A DNA stretch of 64,000 nt from Ligustrum vulgare (GCA_963555705.1 OY743170.1:29711362-29775361); one strand, 5' to 3'; counted from the stretch's first letter, positions 45,101-56,953 are shown. The notes: generated from the sequence alone by a model not told the origin. A program made the numbers and translations.

Positions 45101-45551
45101 TATTGGATAAAATTCAATAATTTGGGGCCAAACATGTATAAAATAAAATGTGTGGTGCAATCTTAAGGATTTAGTCAATAAAGTGATCCGTTAAAGATTG
45201 TTTAGGACTAATGGGTATTATGTGTCGTGAAATTAAAGTGTAGAGACGGATTCAATGTTTTAAATTGATGAAGGGCCAATTTAATAACATTGAAACACGA
45301 TAGCTACCCTACAGCTATTTATACAGGTCATGGTCCCCAATTGAGCGTGACTTTCATAATTCTCTGCATCCCCATCGACAGAGGAGAAAATAAAGAGAAA
45401 ACCACGAATCAGTTGGAAGGCCATAACCCCGTTCGATCAAACACAATAATGGATTCAGGTACGCTTCCGCTTCAGTTTCGATCCGATAATTACAGCATGA
45501 TGTTTATGGATTTTAGATGAACAATCATCTATATTAAATTTAATTTTAACA
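45101..45551 (+). repeat. copia B 5' LTR (451 bp)
   Basis: Begins TATTGGAT where its partner has TGTTGGAT, and ends TTTTAACA. Contains ACAGCTATTTATACAGG (TATA-like) and ACCCCGTTCGATC. Confidence 0.93.
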
Positions 45552-45553
45552 AG

Positions 45554-45566
45554 TGGTATCAGAGCC
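45554..45566 (+). other. copia B primer-binding site (tRNA-iMet type)
   Basis: TGGTATCAGAGCC two bases after the 5' LTR; the standard plant copia primer site. Confidence 0.95.
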
Positions 45567-47037
45567 AACATCGTGTTGAATTATCAGATCAATTTCGAAC
45601 GAATATATGTGAAACTTGATTCTGTGCGTATGTATATGCTAAACCAAGTTCTGATTTCGAAATATATACATACACAACAAATTGATAAAATTTCGAAAAT
45701 ATACATACACTGATACACTGCAAGATAAAAAATTTGGAAATATGGATTCTTGTTTTTCATCCAGTCGATCGTTATCTGCGTGTATATATGCGAAAATCTT
45801 GTTTTTCAAAATAGAATTGATTTTCAGATTTGGTTTTGCTTATTTCGAATTTGGGGTTGTTATATATGGATCTGGATTTATGTTAGTTGTGTGGTTGTTG
45901 GTTGAGAATGAAGGTCGAAAAAGGGTAGCTGCGCCCTGTGCGCGGTGAGATGCAGCGTCGTTGCGCACGATGGGTTGCGGTGGTTCACAGCGTCGCGCGC
46001 AGCGACGCAGGTTCTTGGATGCAGCGTCGGTGATGGCGATGCAGGCGACGGACGGCGCCAGCAATGGCGCCGCGTTCTTGTGCGGCGGGACTAGGGTTTG
46101 GTTGCAAACCCTAGTTCTTCCAATTTTTTGGCCCAGGGACCTCACTCGAAAATTTGAAGTTCTGAGGGGCTAGTTTGCAATTTACGAAATTGGTTTATTT
46201 AACTCCTGATCCTCCAATTTTGTTTTAAATATTATTTAAAACCTTAAGTTTATAAAGTCTTTTAAGTTGGCCCTTCAAACTTCTGAATTTACAAAATAAG
46301 TCCCTACAGTTATCAAATCATTTAAGTTGGGTTTTAAAAATTCTGAATTTTACGATTCAATCCCTAAATTTTCTAATTTTAATTAATTGGCCGCTAAAGT
46401 TTGGAAAAATTGCAATTTAGTCCTTCAAGTTTAAAAATATTTCATAATTGGCCAATCAAGTTTAATTAAATTGCAATTTAACCATCCAACTTAATGATTA
46501 CTTAATCCTAAAGTATTGAATTTCATAATTCAAATCCTAAAGTCTTAAATGTATGCAAAACAGTCAATTCAAGTTCAAATTTTGGTATGACGGACTCTTT
46601 TGAGAAATATAATATTTCAAAGTGAATTAATTGAAGCAACATGTTGCCAAAGCAACCTCTCTTGTGGAAATTAATTGACTTAGAATATTAGAAGGTTTTG
46701 TGTGTGTGTGTTGTTCATGCGGATATTGATCGGCCCAAATGAAGGTCAATGTTTGGCTGGAATTTCACATGCACCTGTGGTGATAAACACGTGACGATTA
46801 TTTGGTTTAACGTGTGATCAATAAATCGGTCCAAAGAAAAGTTTATTGGTTGACATGTCTTATTGTCAGTGTTTGATTACTACATCGAGAGCACCACTTA
46901 CAAGTTAATATTTCCGTCCAAAGACTAAATATTGATGTTGTGCTGGGTATCTTGTGATGGGCCTTACCATTATTTGAAATTATTATTTGCATAATAAAGT
47001 ACTAATGTAAGCTATTTTCATCTTCTTCTCTATACAG
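45567..47037 (+). other. copia B leader: GC-rich block, telo-box hairpin and AGTCCCT repeats
   Basis: 45915-46140 is GC-rich with repeated GCAGCGTCG and CGACGCAG. At 46090-46115 ACTAGGGTTTG and CAAACCCTAGT form an 11-bp perfect stem with a GTTG loop; each arm contains a telo-box (AAACCCTA). 46200-46560 is an array of degenerate ~60-bp units with TTAAGTTGGCCCT and GCAATTTAGTCC. No open gene. Confidence 0.7.
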
Positions 47038-47823
47038 TTAATTCATCTGCTACCACAATATCTGCAAATCTTAATTCAATTCCCATGCTTGATGGGTCAA
47101 ACTTCAAGGATTGGAAAGAGAACGCACTAATTGTTCTCGGCTGCATGGATCTCGACCTTGCTCTCAGGGTTGAGCAACCGGCTTCTCTTACGGATACAAG
47201 TTCACCTGATGTCAGGAGGAACTTCGAGAAGTGAGAACGCTCAAATCGCAAGAGTCTAATGATCATTAAGCGCGGTATTCCGGAAGCCTTTATGGGCGCA
47301 GTATCTGAAGAGGTAACTAATGCCAAGCAATTCCTTGCCGAACTTGAAAAGAGTTTTGCTAAAAACGATAAGGCTGAAACAAACACGCTTCTGCAAAGCT
47401 TGATTTCAATGAAGTATAGAGGCAAGGGGAACATAAGGGAGTACATCATGAAGATGTCTCATACTGCTTCAAAACTTAAGGCACTAAAGCTCGACTTGTC
47501 CGATGACTTGCTCGTGCATTTAGTATTGATATCGCTTCCTGCACATTTTAGTCAGTTTAAGGTCAGTTACAACTGTCAAATGGAGAAATGGACTCTAAAT
47601 GAGCTCATTTCATATTGTGTGCAAGAGGAAGAAAGGTTGAAGCAGGATAGAACTGAAATTGCTAACTTGGCAAGTACCTCTAAAGATAAGGGCAAAAAAA
47701 GAAAAACAGAATATGAAGCTGCTAAGGGTCCAGATCAAAAGAAGCCACATAAGGACAAAGAGGGTTGTTTCTTTTTCCTGAAACCTAGACATTTAAAGAA
47801 GGATTGTACCAAATATAACGCTT
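47038..47823 (+). pseudogene. copia B gag
   Basis: The frame opens near SANLNSIPMLDGSNFKDWKEN, the usual copia gag start. A TGA at about 47232 interrupts NFEK-stop-ERSNR, where relatives have Trp. It continues with LMIIKRGIPEAFMG, FLAELEKSF, NTLLQSLISMKYRGKGNIRE and LVLISLPAHFSQFKVSYN (the UBN2 domain), then a Lys-rich tail. The zinc knuckle CFFFLKPRHLKKDC has lost its second Cys (Phe instead) and the Gly before the His. The frame ends in TGA at 47823. Confidence 0.92.
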
Positions 47824-48383
47824 GACGTGCAAAGAAAGGTACATTTCTTAATTTGGTCTGTTCTGAGGTTAATTTAGCTTCAGTACCTAGAAACACTTGA
47901 TGGTTAGATTCTGGTGCTACTACTTACATAAGTGTTTCTATGCAGGGTTGCCTGTTCTGCGGAAAGCCAAATGATGCTGAAAGATTCATCCTTGTGGCGA
48001 TGGAAAATCGGTGGAAGTTGAAGCAATAGGAACTTTTAGGTTATTATTGGGAACTGGTTTTTATTTGGATTTGAAAGACACTTTTGTTGCGCCGTCATTT
48101 AGACGGAATTTGGTTTCTATTTCCTTATTGGACAAATCTGGATATTATTGTTCTTTTGGAAATTGTCAGTTTAGTCTTTCTTTAAATTCAAATATTGTTG
48201 GTACTGGTTCATTTTGTTCATACGATAACCTATATTTGCTTGATACTATTGCATCATTTAATGAAACCTTGCATGTGGAATCACGTGGTACTAAGCGAAA
48301 ATTAAATAAAGAAAATTCGGCAAAACTATGGCACAAGCGCTTAGGTCACATCTCAAAAACTAGAATTGAACGACTTGTGTTAG
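47824..48383 (+). pseudogene. copia B protease and pre-integrase
   Basis: After a TGA that probably replaced Trp, WLDSGATTYIS carries the catalytic DSGA of the aspartic protease. A frameshift near 48005 moves to the frame with VAPSFRRNLVSISLLDKSGY and LWHKRLGHISKTRIERLV, the zinc-binding His pair that begins integrase. Confidence 0.92.
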
Positions 48384-49121
48384 ATGTCATTTTGGATTCC
48401 CTCGACTTTATTTGATGTTTGTATTGATTGTATCAAGGGAAAACAGACTAAAAACAAAAGGTTAGGTGCTAATAGAACTTCGGACGTCTTAGAATTGATA
48501 CACACAGATATTTGTGGACCATTCCCTAAGGCTTCCTGGAATGGTCAACAATATTTTATATCATTCATAGACGATTACTCATGTTATAGGCATCTATATC
48601 TTATTCATGAAAAGTCTGAGTCACTGGACATGTTTAAAGCTTTCAAAGCTGAAGTTGAGAATCAACTCAACAAGAAAATTAAAAGCGTTAGGTATGATCA
48701 TGGTGGTGAGTACTACGGCAGATATGACGGTTCAGGTGAACAACGTCCATGACCATTTGTTAAATTCCTAGAGGAATGTGGAATCGTCCTACAGTACACC
48801 ATGCCAGGTTCTCCTAGCATGAATGGTGTAGCTGAAAGACGAAACATGACTCTTAAGGATATGGTAAGGAGTATGATTAGTCATTCTACTTTACCAAAAT
48901 CACTCTGGGGAGAAGCATTAAAGACTGCAGCTTATATTCTGAATAGAGTACCAACTAAAGCAGCTGCTAAAACACCTTATGAGCTTTGGACAGGCAGAAA
49001 GCCTAGTCTAAAGCATTTCTACATTTGGGGATGTCTAGCTGAGGCAAGACCTTATAGGCCGCATGAAGATAAATTGGACTCCAAAACTGTTAGCAGCTAC
49101 TTTATTGGTTATTCTGAGTGA
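48384..49121 (+). pseudogene. copia B integrase
   Basis: CIDCIKGKQT completes the zinc motif. The core shows IHTDICGPFP (first Asp), SFIDDYSCYRHLYLI, VRYDHGGEYYGRYDGSGEQR (second Asp; relatives have SDRGGEY), a TGA at about 48750, then [15 protein letters not shown] (Glu) and [20 protein letters not shown]. The triad residues remain, but the stop and frame breaks inactivate it. Confidence 0.94.
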
Positions 49122-50223
49122 TCAAGGAGCTACAAATTTTATAATCCCACGCTTAAATCAGTTTTTGAAACGGGAACTGCAACATTTTTTGAGGATATTG
49201 AGTTTGGGGGGAAAAATAAGGTTAGAGACATTATCTTTGAGGAAGAAGCTGAGGAATGATCGATTTCGATTCCTACTGTTACTTTTGACAATGTGCATGT
49301 TTCTATACCTGTCATTGATCAAGAAGTATATCCGGAAACTCAGCATGATAATGTTGAAGAAACTCCCATCCAAAATCCAAAAGTACAAACTCAACGACCT
49401 CAACAAACAATACCATTAAGGAGATCCACTCGAGAAAGGAAAAATGCTATTTCGGATGACTATATAGTATTTCTCCAAGAACATGAGGAAAATAATGGAA
49501 TGATGGAAGATGATCCAATCAATTTTCATCAGGCCATGAAAGGTTCTAACTCTCAAGAGTGGATTGATGCCATGAACGAGGAGTATAAGTCTATGTAAGA
49601 CAATAAAATTTGGGATCTTGTCCCATTACCAGAAGGTGCAAAACCCATTGGTTGTAAATGGATTTTTAAAACCAAAAGGGATTTGAAAGGTAATGTGGAA
49701 AGATATAAGGCTCGTCTTGTAGCTAAAGGCTTTACACAAAAGGAAGATATTGACTTCAAAGAGACTCTCTCCGGTTTCAACGAAAGACTCTTTCAGGACA
49801 GTCATGGCACTTGTTGCACATTTTGACCTTGAGTTACATCAGATGGATGTAAAGACGGCATTTCTCAATGGAGACATTGATGAGACGATCTATATGGTGC
49901 AACCAGAAAACTTCGTAATAGGAGACTCGAAGAATATGGTTTGCAAATTAAAGAAATCTATCTATGGACTCAAGCAAGCTTCCCGTCAGTGGTACTACAA
50001 ATTTCATCAAGTGATCATCTCGTTTGGTTTTGAGATAAATGTTGTTGATGATTGTGTGTATCACAAGTTCAGTAGGAGTAAGCATATTTTCCTGGTTTTG
50101 TATGTCGATGACATACTGCTTGCCACTAATGATATAGGCATGTTGCACGAAACCAAGAGCTTTTTGTCAAAGAATTTTGAGATGAAAGATCTTGGGGACG
50201 CCTCTTTCGTATTAGGAATTTAG
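49122..50223 (+). pseudogene. copia B reverse transcriptase
   Basis: A decayed linker leads to the frame with RRSTRERKNAISDDYI and QEWIDAMNEEYKSM, a TAA where relatives have Gln, then KPIGCKWIFKTK and KARLVAKGFTQKE. After a frameshift near 49760 come HQMDVKTAFLNGDIDETIYM, YGLKQASRQWYYKFH and LYVDDILLATND with the catalytic YVDD. The frame ends at VLGI followed by TAG (probably CAG, Gln). Confidence 0.94.
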
Positions 50224-51093
50224 ATACACCGGGACCGCTCTCGGGGTATTCTTGGATTATCACAAAAGAGCTATATCGATAAAGTTCTTATAAGGTTTAG
50301 CATGCATGATAGTAAACCAGGGGACACCCCTGTTGCTAAGGGAGACAAATTTAGTCTCAATCAGTGCCCGAAAAATAATCTTGAAGTTAAGGAAATGCAA
50401 AAGATTCCCTATGCATCAGCTGTTGGGAGTCTGATGTATGCTCAAGTTTGTACACGTCCAGACATAGCGTTCATTGTTGGAATGCTAGGAAGATATTTAA
50501 GTAACCCTGTGATGGATCATTGGAAAGCAGCAAAGAGAGTTATGAGGTACTTGAAGAGAACAAGAGATTGTATGCTTACATACAGAAGATCGGATCAGTT
50601 AGAGATCGTAGGATACTCTGATTCTGATTTCGCGGGATGCCAAGATAGTAGAAGATCCACATTAGGCTACATATACCTGCTAGCTGGAGGAGCCATTTCT
50701 TGGAGGAGTGCTAAGAAGACACTCGTAGCTTCTTCCACTATGGAAGCAGAATTTGTAGCTTGTTATGAGGCATCTAATCATGGGATATGGCTGCGAAATT
50801 TTGTCACTGGGCTGCGCATTCTGAATGGAATTGAAAGACCATTAAAGTTATATTGTGACAATAACTCTGCAGTGCTATATTCCAATAACAACAGGAGTTC
50901 AACTAAGTCAAAACACATTGACATTAAGTTCCTAGTTGTGAAGGAAATGGTACAGAGTAGACAGATTTTCATAGAGCATATTGGGACAAACTCCATGATT
51001 ACAGATCCACTTACTAAGGGATTAGCACCCAAGGTCTTTCACGAGCACACTGCTCGTATGGGTGTAATATTTCTTGAGGATATCATGATTTAG
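50224..51093 (+). pseudogene. copia B RNase H and pol end
   Basis: Downstream of the TAG at about 50221 the frame continues with DKVLIRFSMHDSKPGDTPVA, YASAVGSLMYAQVCTRPDIA and MRYLKRTRD. RNase H shows VGYSDSDFAGCQDSRRSTLG, the E in STMEAEFVA, LYCDNNSAV and SKHIDIKFLVVKEM. The end is TDPLTKGLAPKVFHEHTARM, terminating at 51093. Intact over this part. Confidence 0.95.
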
Positions 51094-51495
51094 TGGGAGT
51101 TTGTATTTTGGTTGCTTTATGTTTTGGTTTTGGACACATTTGTGTATTTGGATAATTTTCTGTACAGAAATAAAGTATTCAGTTCATTCTACTCTGTTAC
51201 ATTATGTTTGGTATTGATCTCACCTAAGGAATAAAGTCGGATCAATTGAAAATAGGCATGTTTGGATCACATAACATGTAATTTTCATACTACACTCTCA
51301 TGATTGATCTATGTCATTTGGTTGTATTGGTATACGTGACCATTGATGGATTTAGTTACGATTAATGTAATGAAAGTCGCTTTGATCCTATATTGATATG
51401 ATTGATGGACAAGATTGTTTGGAAATACCCTTAATAATGATAGCAAGTTTTTGAGCTCATATGGTTGTACACATTTGTAAGGATACATGTATGGC

Positions 51496-51507
51496 CCAGT
51501 GGGAGAT
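51496..51507 (+). other. copia B polypurine tract
   Basis: CAGTGGGAGAT directly before the 3' LTR. Confidence 0.88.
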
Positions 51508-51958
51508 TGTTGGATAAAATTCAATAATGTGGGGCCAAACATGTATAAAATAAAATGTATTGTGCTATCTTAAGGATTTAGTCAATAAAGTGATCCATTA
51601 AAGATTGTTCAGGACTAATGTATATTATGTGTCATGAGATTAAAGTGTAGAGACGGATTCAATATTTTAAATTGATGAGGGACCAATTTAATAACATTGA
51701 AACACGATAACTTCCCTACAGCTATTTATACAGGTCATGGTCCCCAATTAAGCGTGGCTTTCATAATTCTATGCATCCCCATCAACAAAGGAGAAAATAA
51801 GGAGAAAATCACGAATCAGTTGGAAGGCCATAACCCCGTTCGATCAAACACAATAATGGATTCAGGTACGCTTCCGCTTCAGTTTCGATCCGATAATTAC
51901 ATCATGATGTTTATGAATTTTAGATGAACAATCGTCTATATTAAATTTAATTTTAAGA
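51508..51958 (+). repeat. copia B 3' LTR (451 bp)
   Basis: Begins TGTTGGAT and ends TTTTAAGA where its partner ends TTTTAACA. Followed by TACTC. Confidence 0.93.
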
Positions 51959-51963
51959 TACTC

Positions 51964-52600
51964 AACTAAGCTTTATTCCCGAGAATCTAGATTAAGTAGT
52001 TGCAGCGTGGAAAAATCAATCAATGTTGCATCAACTCAATAGTATTGGATTATTCTATTCATTATTTGTTTTAATCTAATTTTTATTTTTAAACTAAATC
52101 AAGATTCTTCCATTATTCTGTATCACACACAATTATAAAATATGGTGGTCTTTTCTAGCTCTACCATGCCACTAAAGTAATGTATCACGTATGACACACA
52201 AGAGTTAAAGTACTAAGACATGAAATTGACAAAGTGCATTCTACAGCAGACCAACAATAGTTATCAAAGTAAAGTCCCAATGAGCCATGAAATTCAATGT
52301 GTGTATTTGATGATGGTTCGAATATTGAAGTAGAAGAAGATATATCACAATAGACTTCCAATAATTCTTACAAAAATCTAAGAAAGCACTTAAAAATACT
52401 AGAAATAAAATAATTTCATCATCTTTTGAATGACAAGTCAAACCCACCAAAGACTAAGTAAAAACTGGATAAAAAAATAACCCTACTGCCATCACCATCT
52501 TCAACCACGCAGCTACTGTTATCACCACCGTCCCTCAATTTTCCACCACTTTCAAAGAGTCCCCGAAACGTAACCCCAACCCAGAAAAAATCAACCTTAC
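51964..52600. other. CACTA interior, right part, non-coding
   Basis: AT-rich. Minus-strand short frames contain no recognisable domain. Confidence 0.4.
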
Positions 52601-52662
52601 TGCAGATGAAGTAATTTAAAACCCATTCCCCAACTAAAGAAATCGAGTAAAAATAACTTACC

Positions 52663-52990
52663 CAGGGAATTGAAGCCAAAATGTGAAGCACCGAAGCCGA
52701 GATCGTGTAACCAGTTAGATATAGCTGCTAGTAAGATATAGCCTAATCATGTCGGCGATGTGTTATGTGTGTGCGCGCGCGCGCGATGTGTACGTGTGAT
52801 GTGTGTGTGCTGTGTGCGATGTGTGTGTGTGTGTGTGTGTGATGTGTGTGCGTGAAGGATGAGGGAAAGGGGAGGGGAGGTGAGTTCCTTACCGTGTTGA
52901 TGGTGCCGGCAGCTGGGAGTGGTCGAGAGAGGAGAGACGACGGGAGACAAGAGCGAGGGAGAGGGAGAGGCGAAGGCGGGAGTGAGGCGT
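52663..52990 (-). other. exon-like segments inside the CACTA element, possibly captured host DNA
   Basis: On the minus strand the C/T-rich block 52990-52893 looks like a plant 5' UTR or first exon and ends CACG just before GTAAGG, a good splice donor (52892). A second patch about 52730-52663 follows CTAGCAG (acceptor-like), reads WLHDLGFGASHFGFNSLG and ends CCTGG before GTAAGT. Between them are (GT)n repeats (about 52765-52855). CACTA elements often carry gene pieces. The gene is not recognised. Confidence 0.35.
52765..52855. repeat. (GT)n/(GC)n microsatellite
   Basis: Runs of GTGTGC, GCGCGC and an unbroken (GT)11 or so near 52820-52840. Confidence 0.9.
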
Positions 52991-53275
52991 GGTGAGAGAC
53001 TGTGGAAAGTCGTGATAATTTTAATTTTAGGTTAAATAAAAGGCGTCAGTTCTTTTTAGAACCGACCCTTTAACTGATATATACGCGTCGTTTTTAAACT
53101 ATGACTAACGCATTTATTTCTATCTGCAACTTTCGCTTCGGTTGTTCTTAAGCAACCGACAAGTATAGTTTAGACATAATTACAAAAATGTCATCACTTT
53201 TTTATACGCGTCTGTTATTTCAAAAAGCGACGCGTATTTTGTTATTTTTTTTTTGTTAAATCTGTACTAGTTAAG

Positions 53276-53612
53276 TGAAATAAAAATCATACTGAAATGG
53301 ATGTTTTATAATGAACAGTTGGATCATCCCAATTAAAAGTCTCAAATTATTTGCTATGAGAACAACTTTGTTAGCCCAAGATAAACTAACCAAGAGGGGG
53401 GTGAATTGGTTTATAAAACTTTTTCGATAAATAATCTTAAACTTAAAAAAAATCAATGGGTACAAATATGAGCACTTAGTGTTGCAAGTAACTTAACTAT
53501 CAATGTAGTGTGCTATAAATGTGTAAACTTAATTGATAAAGCAAGTATAGCAATTAGATATAGTGTTGCACAATATAAATTGATAAAATAGAGTAAGTGC
53601 AATTTAAGTAAG
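53276..53612. other. unassigned, with GAGGGGGGTGAATTGG phrase
   Basis: CCAAGAGGGGGGTGAATTGG at about 53390 is common near the ends of some plant LTR elements. No pairing found here. Confidence 0.3.
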
Positions 53613-53699
53613 TAAGGAGTGTATATATAGAGAAATAGTCAAGTTATGTGGGTCAAATTCCATTTTAGGCCCAAATTGCTAAAATCAATTGCTACGAAC

Positions 53700-56600
53700 T
53701 TGAGTGCACCAATAGTGAATTTGAGCAACCGATTTAATATCATCTTGCTCCCACCACACCTGAGAAACAAGTTATGACTTTAGTACAATATCTAAGGAAA
53801 TGATTGATAAAAATATTTATTCAGACTTTATTCACCATATGACATATCTCAAATAAAATGCGCATTTATGCAAGATTTCCTTCACGTGTGATACCTTGAA
53901 CAAAATGTATTAAATTCTCTTTATGTATAGTGCAAGTGTGAATAACTGGATTTTTCATAAAATGTATAACATGCTAACATTTAAAGTATATATCATAGCA
54001 CCAACAAAACCACAAACTTTATTTAGAAGACATTAAATATCAAAGATAATTTAATGACTCATACAGTGCCATAATACTCAGACTCGATCATGGATAAAAG
54101 AACAAAAAAAAAAAAAAAAAAAATCTGTGATTTTCAACTCACATAACCATCACACAAGGTGAAAACACAGGAGAAAAATAACATCAAATTACCAATATCC
54201 CTAGCATAATATACATCTATAAATCCTTACAATATCACATTGTATATAGCACTTATACATAAGACCCATATTACAGTATTCCCTCAGATCAATTGTACAT
54301 ATTTCAAAACTTCAAATTTATAAGTATCAATAATGAACCAATCAAAAGCAATATCATCAATATATACTAACAAGAACACAAAGTTACTTTTGTTTCAACA
54401 TGATGATATACAAGCAATGATCAAACTTATTGCTTCAAATGTCAATAATGAGAACAAACGAATCAAATCATTTATACCAAAACCAAGGAAAATTTCAAGC
54501 CATACAAGAACATTTTAAGATAAAAACACACATGTACATGTTAAAACAAGAGGTTGAAGATATAAAAACTTTTATAAAAAATGTAATTTCACATCATGTT
54601 GTTCAAGTTATCATGACTAACTAAACAACTAACAAAAGTTTTCATATAACCGACACTTCCTTTTATGTGTGTACCCATGCATCTAGTAATTTAGAAAGTT
54701 CATTACTAGTGGTATCATCTTTTGATTCATAACAAGATAACCATGTCTCCTTCAATTGCTTATCCACTCTATCGATTGTTTATCCACATAGTCTCCTCAC
54801 CTCACCTCACTAGTCAAATACTAGTCAACTCAAGAATATGATATAACGGGTGTATTCCTATCAGTCTCTCGCCACTATCTTTTAACTTCAAGACACTGAA
54901 TATGGAGCCTTCACCTCACTCAAGGCATCCTAGGCATGGGTATAGTACTCTCGCTATATCTAACTCCACCTGCAACTGATAACTAGCATACCTTGCTATT
55001 TTTCTCTCAATTGCACCAAAAATCATGTCCAAAACATGACATATCAGCCCCATTAACCATGATCACACTACTCCATGATCTAACTACCCTTTTGGCTTCT
55101 AAAGAATAACCAAAAGTCTAAAGCATAAAATGATCAACACATTTATCATGCAATCTATCATGAGTAGTATCACAAATACCTGGAGCAAAAGAATTACGCC
55201 GATGCTTACAAAGCACACGACGATCACATAAAACCACATTATACATATAATCTTTTCCAACCATGTCATCTATGAAACTGACCAAACATACAATGACCAC
55301 ATAAATGCATATAAGACACACGGTCTACATATAATCCATATTTATCACAGAAAGGTACATTCGACACACAGTCTCCAATAACAGATCTTTCATCACCACA
55401 AAACATATCATTTATGTTAGTAAAAGAAATAGAGGAATAAATATATCTAAATCACATAAGTAGTGGTAACAAATACACAATTTCTTATAACTATTTACAA
55501 GTTAAAAGAACACCCTTAATTATTATCATGATCATATGTTCAATTTTACTAATCAGTCTCATCTTGTTTTGTCAAACCAAAAATCACAATTCCCATTGAA
55601 AACCCCCAAATCAACGCAATGCGTAGGCATATTTGGAACAAAATTTAACATAACAAATACACCAAGTAACGACTCAACCAAGTATTTCAAGTATAACACA
55701 GATTATGACACAAAGACATAATCAAGTAAAATCTAAATTAAGAAACAAGCAAAACCACAAGGGAAATGATATTCCTTAATTCTAGGTCACTATTGAAGTC
55801 AATTAAGCCACACGTTTCAATAAAGTGATCAACCACTACATATGGGAATTATCCAATTTTTTATCAACCAAAATCAGCAATTAAAAGTCCAAAACAATTA
55901 ACACAGAATAATATCGAACACAACTCACAAAATAGATTGTCACCGGCAAGGTGACTATTTTCAAATAAAAAATAATTAACTCAAACAAGTTGCTACCGGT
56001 AAGGTAGCTAATCCGTAAAGCAAGAAAAAGTTAAGGTTTAGGAATATCACCGAACGAACAATTCGTGTTCGTATATATGCGCTTGAAATCATGCAAAACC
56101 AATTGCAGAAATGGACTCAGCAAGCCTTGTAGAATAAACTACTGAAAAAGTGTCGCCGGAACTCTGCCGGCCTCCGCTGGAACCGTTTCTGGAGCACCTC
56201 CCGGAAAATGCAAAAAAACTGCAGTAGATGCTCCACAACCTCGCAAAGCTAGCTGTGGTGTCCATTTTTTGATTGAAGTTGTCGTTTGGCCAGAATTGGA
56301 TTTTGAAGTTTTGGTCAAATCTCCTTGTTCGACAAAATAGCCACTGCTGCCGTCGGAAACTATGATTCTCCGCCGGCCAAGGTAGCCTTGGCCTCATGAA
56401 CACACCAGTGGACTCCATTTGTCGATCGGAGGTGTAATATGGTCGGAATCCTTCACCTGCATAACACCGCCACTACCGGTCAGATTCTTGGTCAGTGGCG
56501 CCATTCTTTCCCCTTTTTGGAATCCTTTTTCTCCATCCAATTTCTAGACTAAACCCAAGTGGAAAGTTTTTGTGTTAATTCCAATTTCTTTCAATCCACC

Positions 56601-56953
56601 ACCATCCGGCCAGTGACTTTGTTTGAAGGTAGTGAAGTGCCCTTTTTCACTTTTCCTTCCGGTCAAATTTTGGTTTCAGCCAGTGTAACGAACTTTCCCT
56701 AATTGGCAAGTTTTTGATTTCTTGATCTTTTTTATTTTTGCCCAATTGCTACACTTTCCCTTTTGGCAAGTTTACTTTTTTGATCTAGCCAATTCTTCCT
56801 TTCTTGAATCTTGAAGAACCGGTAGTGGCTTGAATTTTCCCAAATTGGAAACTCTTTTTCTCAAGCGGTTTTTCTCAACTTTTTAGATAAATTCCAATTG
56901 CAAAATTCAACAAATTCGTGATCCCAACAAAAGGTTTTAAATTCAAATCATAA
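53700..56953. other. interior of the eroded LTR element, no coding sequence
   Basis: 3.2 kb of AT-rich DNA. A patch near 54760-54660 on the minus strand reads KQLKETWLSCYESKDDTTSN, possibly a gag remnant. 56090-56420 is GC-richer with repeated GCCGG motifs. Nothing more can be assigned. Confidence 0.4.

Larger units (their letters stand above)
45101..51958 (+). mobile_element. Ty1/copia retrotransposon B inside the CACTA element
   Basis: The LTRs 45101-45551 and 51508-51958 are both 451 bp and differ at about 27 sites by eye. TACTC flanks both sides. The primer site TGGTATCAGAGCC follows the left LTR and a purine tract precedes the right. Gag, protease, integrase, reverse transcriptase and RNase H follow on the plus strand in copia order. 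At least five premature stops and several frameshifts make it dead. The long leader (45567-47035) includes a GC-rich block and repeats. Confidence 0.95.
43803..53272. mobile_element. non-autonomous CACTA element carrying copia B (TSD AAG)
   Basis: The left terminus CACTAGTACAAAAAGAG is inverted at the right end as AACTAGTACAGATTTAAC (terminal C now A). AAG occurs at 43800-43802 and 53273-53275, the 3-bp duplication typical of CACTA. Subterminal hairpins with CGTCGGTTGTT/AACAACCGACG arms occur at 43828-43915 and 53040-53240. Without copia B (45101-51958) it is about 2.6 kb and has no transposase. The same kind of hairpin occurs in the truncated CACTA end at 26003. Confidence 0.8.

Noticed and set aside
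45840..46173. Open frames on both strands in the copia B leader
   Set aside because: Produced by the GC-rich GCAGCGTCG repeats; no start context or domain.
52747..52950. 67-codon His/Thr-rich minus-strand frame
   Set aside because: Translation of the (GT)n microsatellite.
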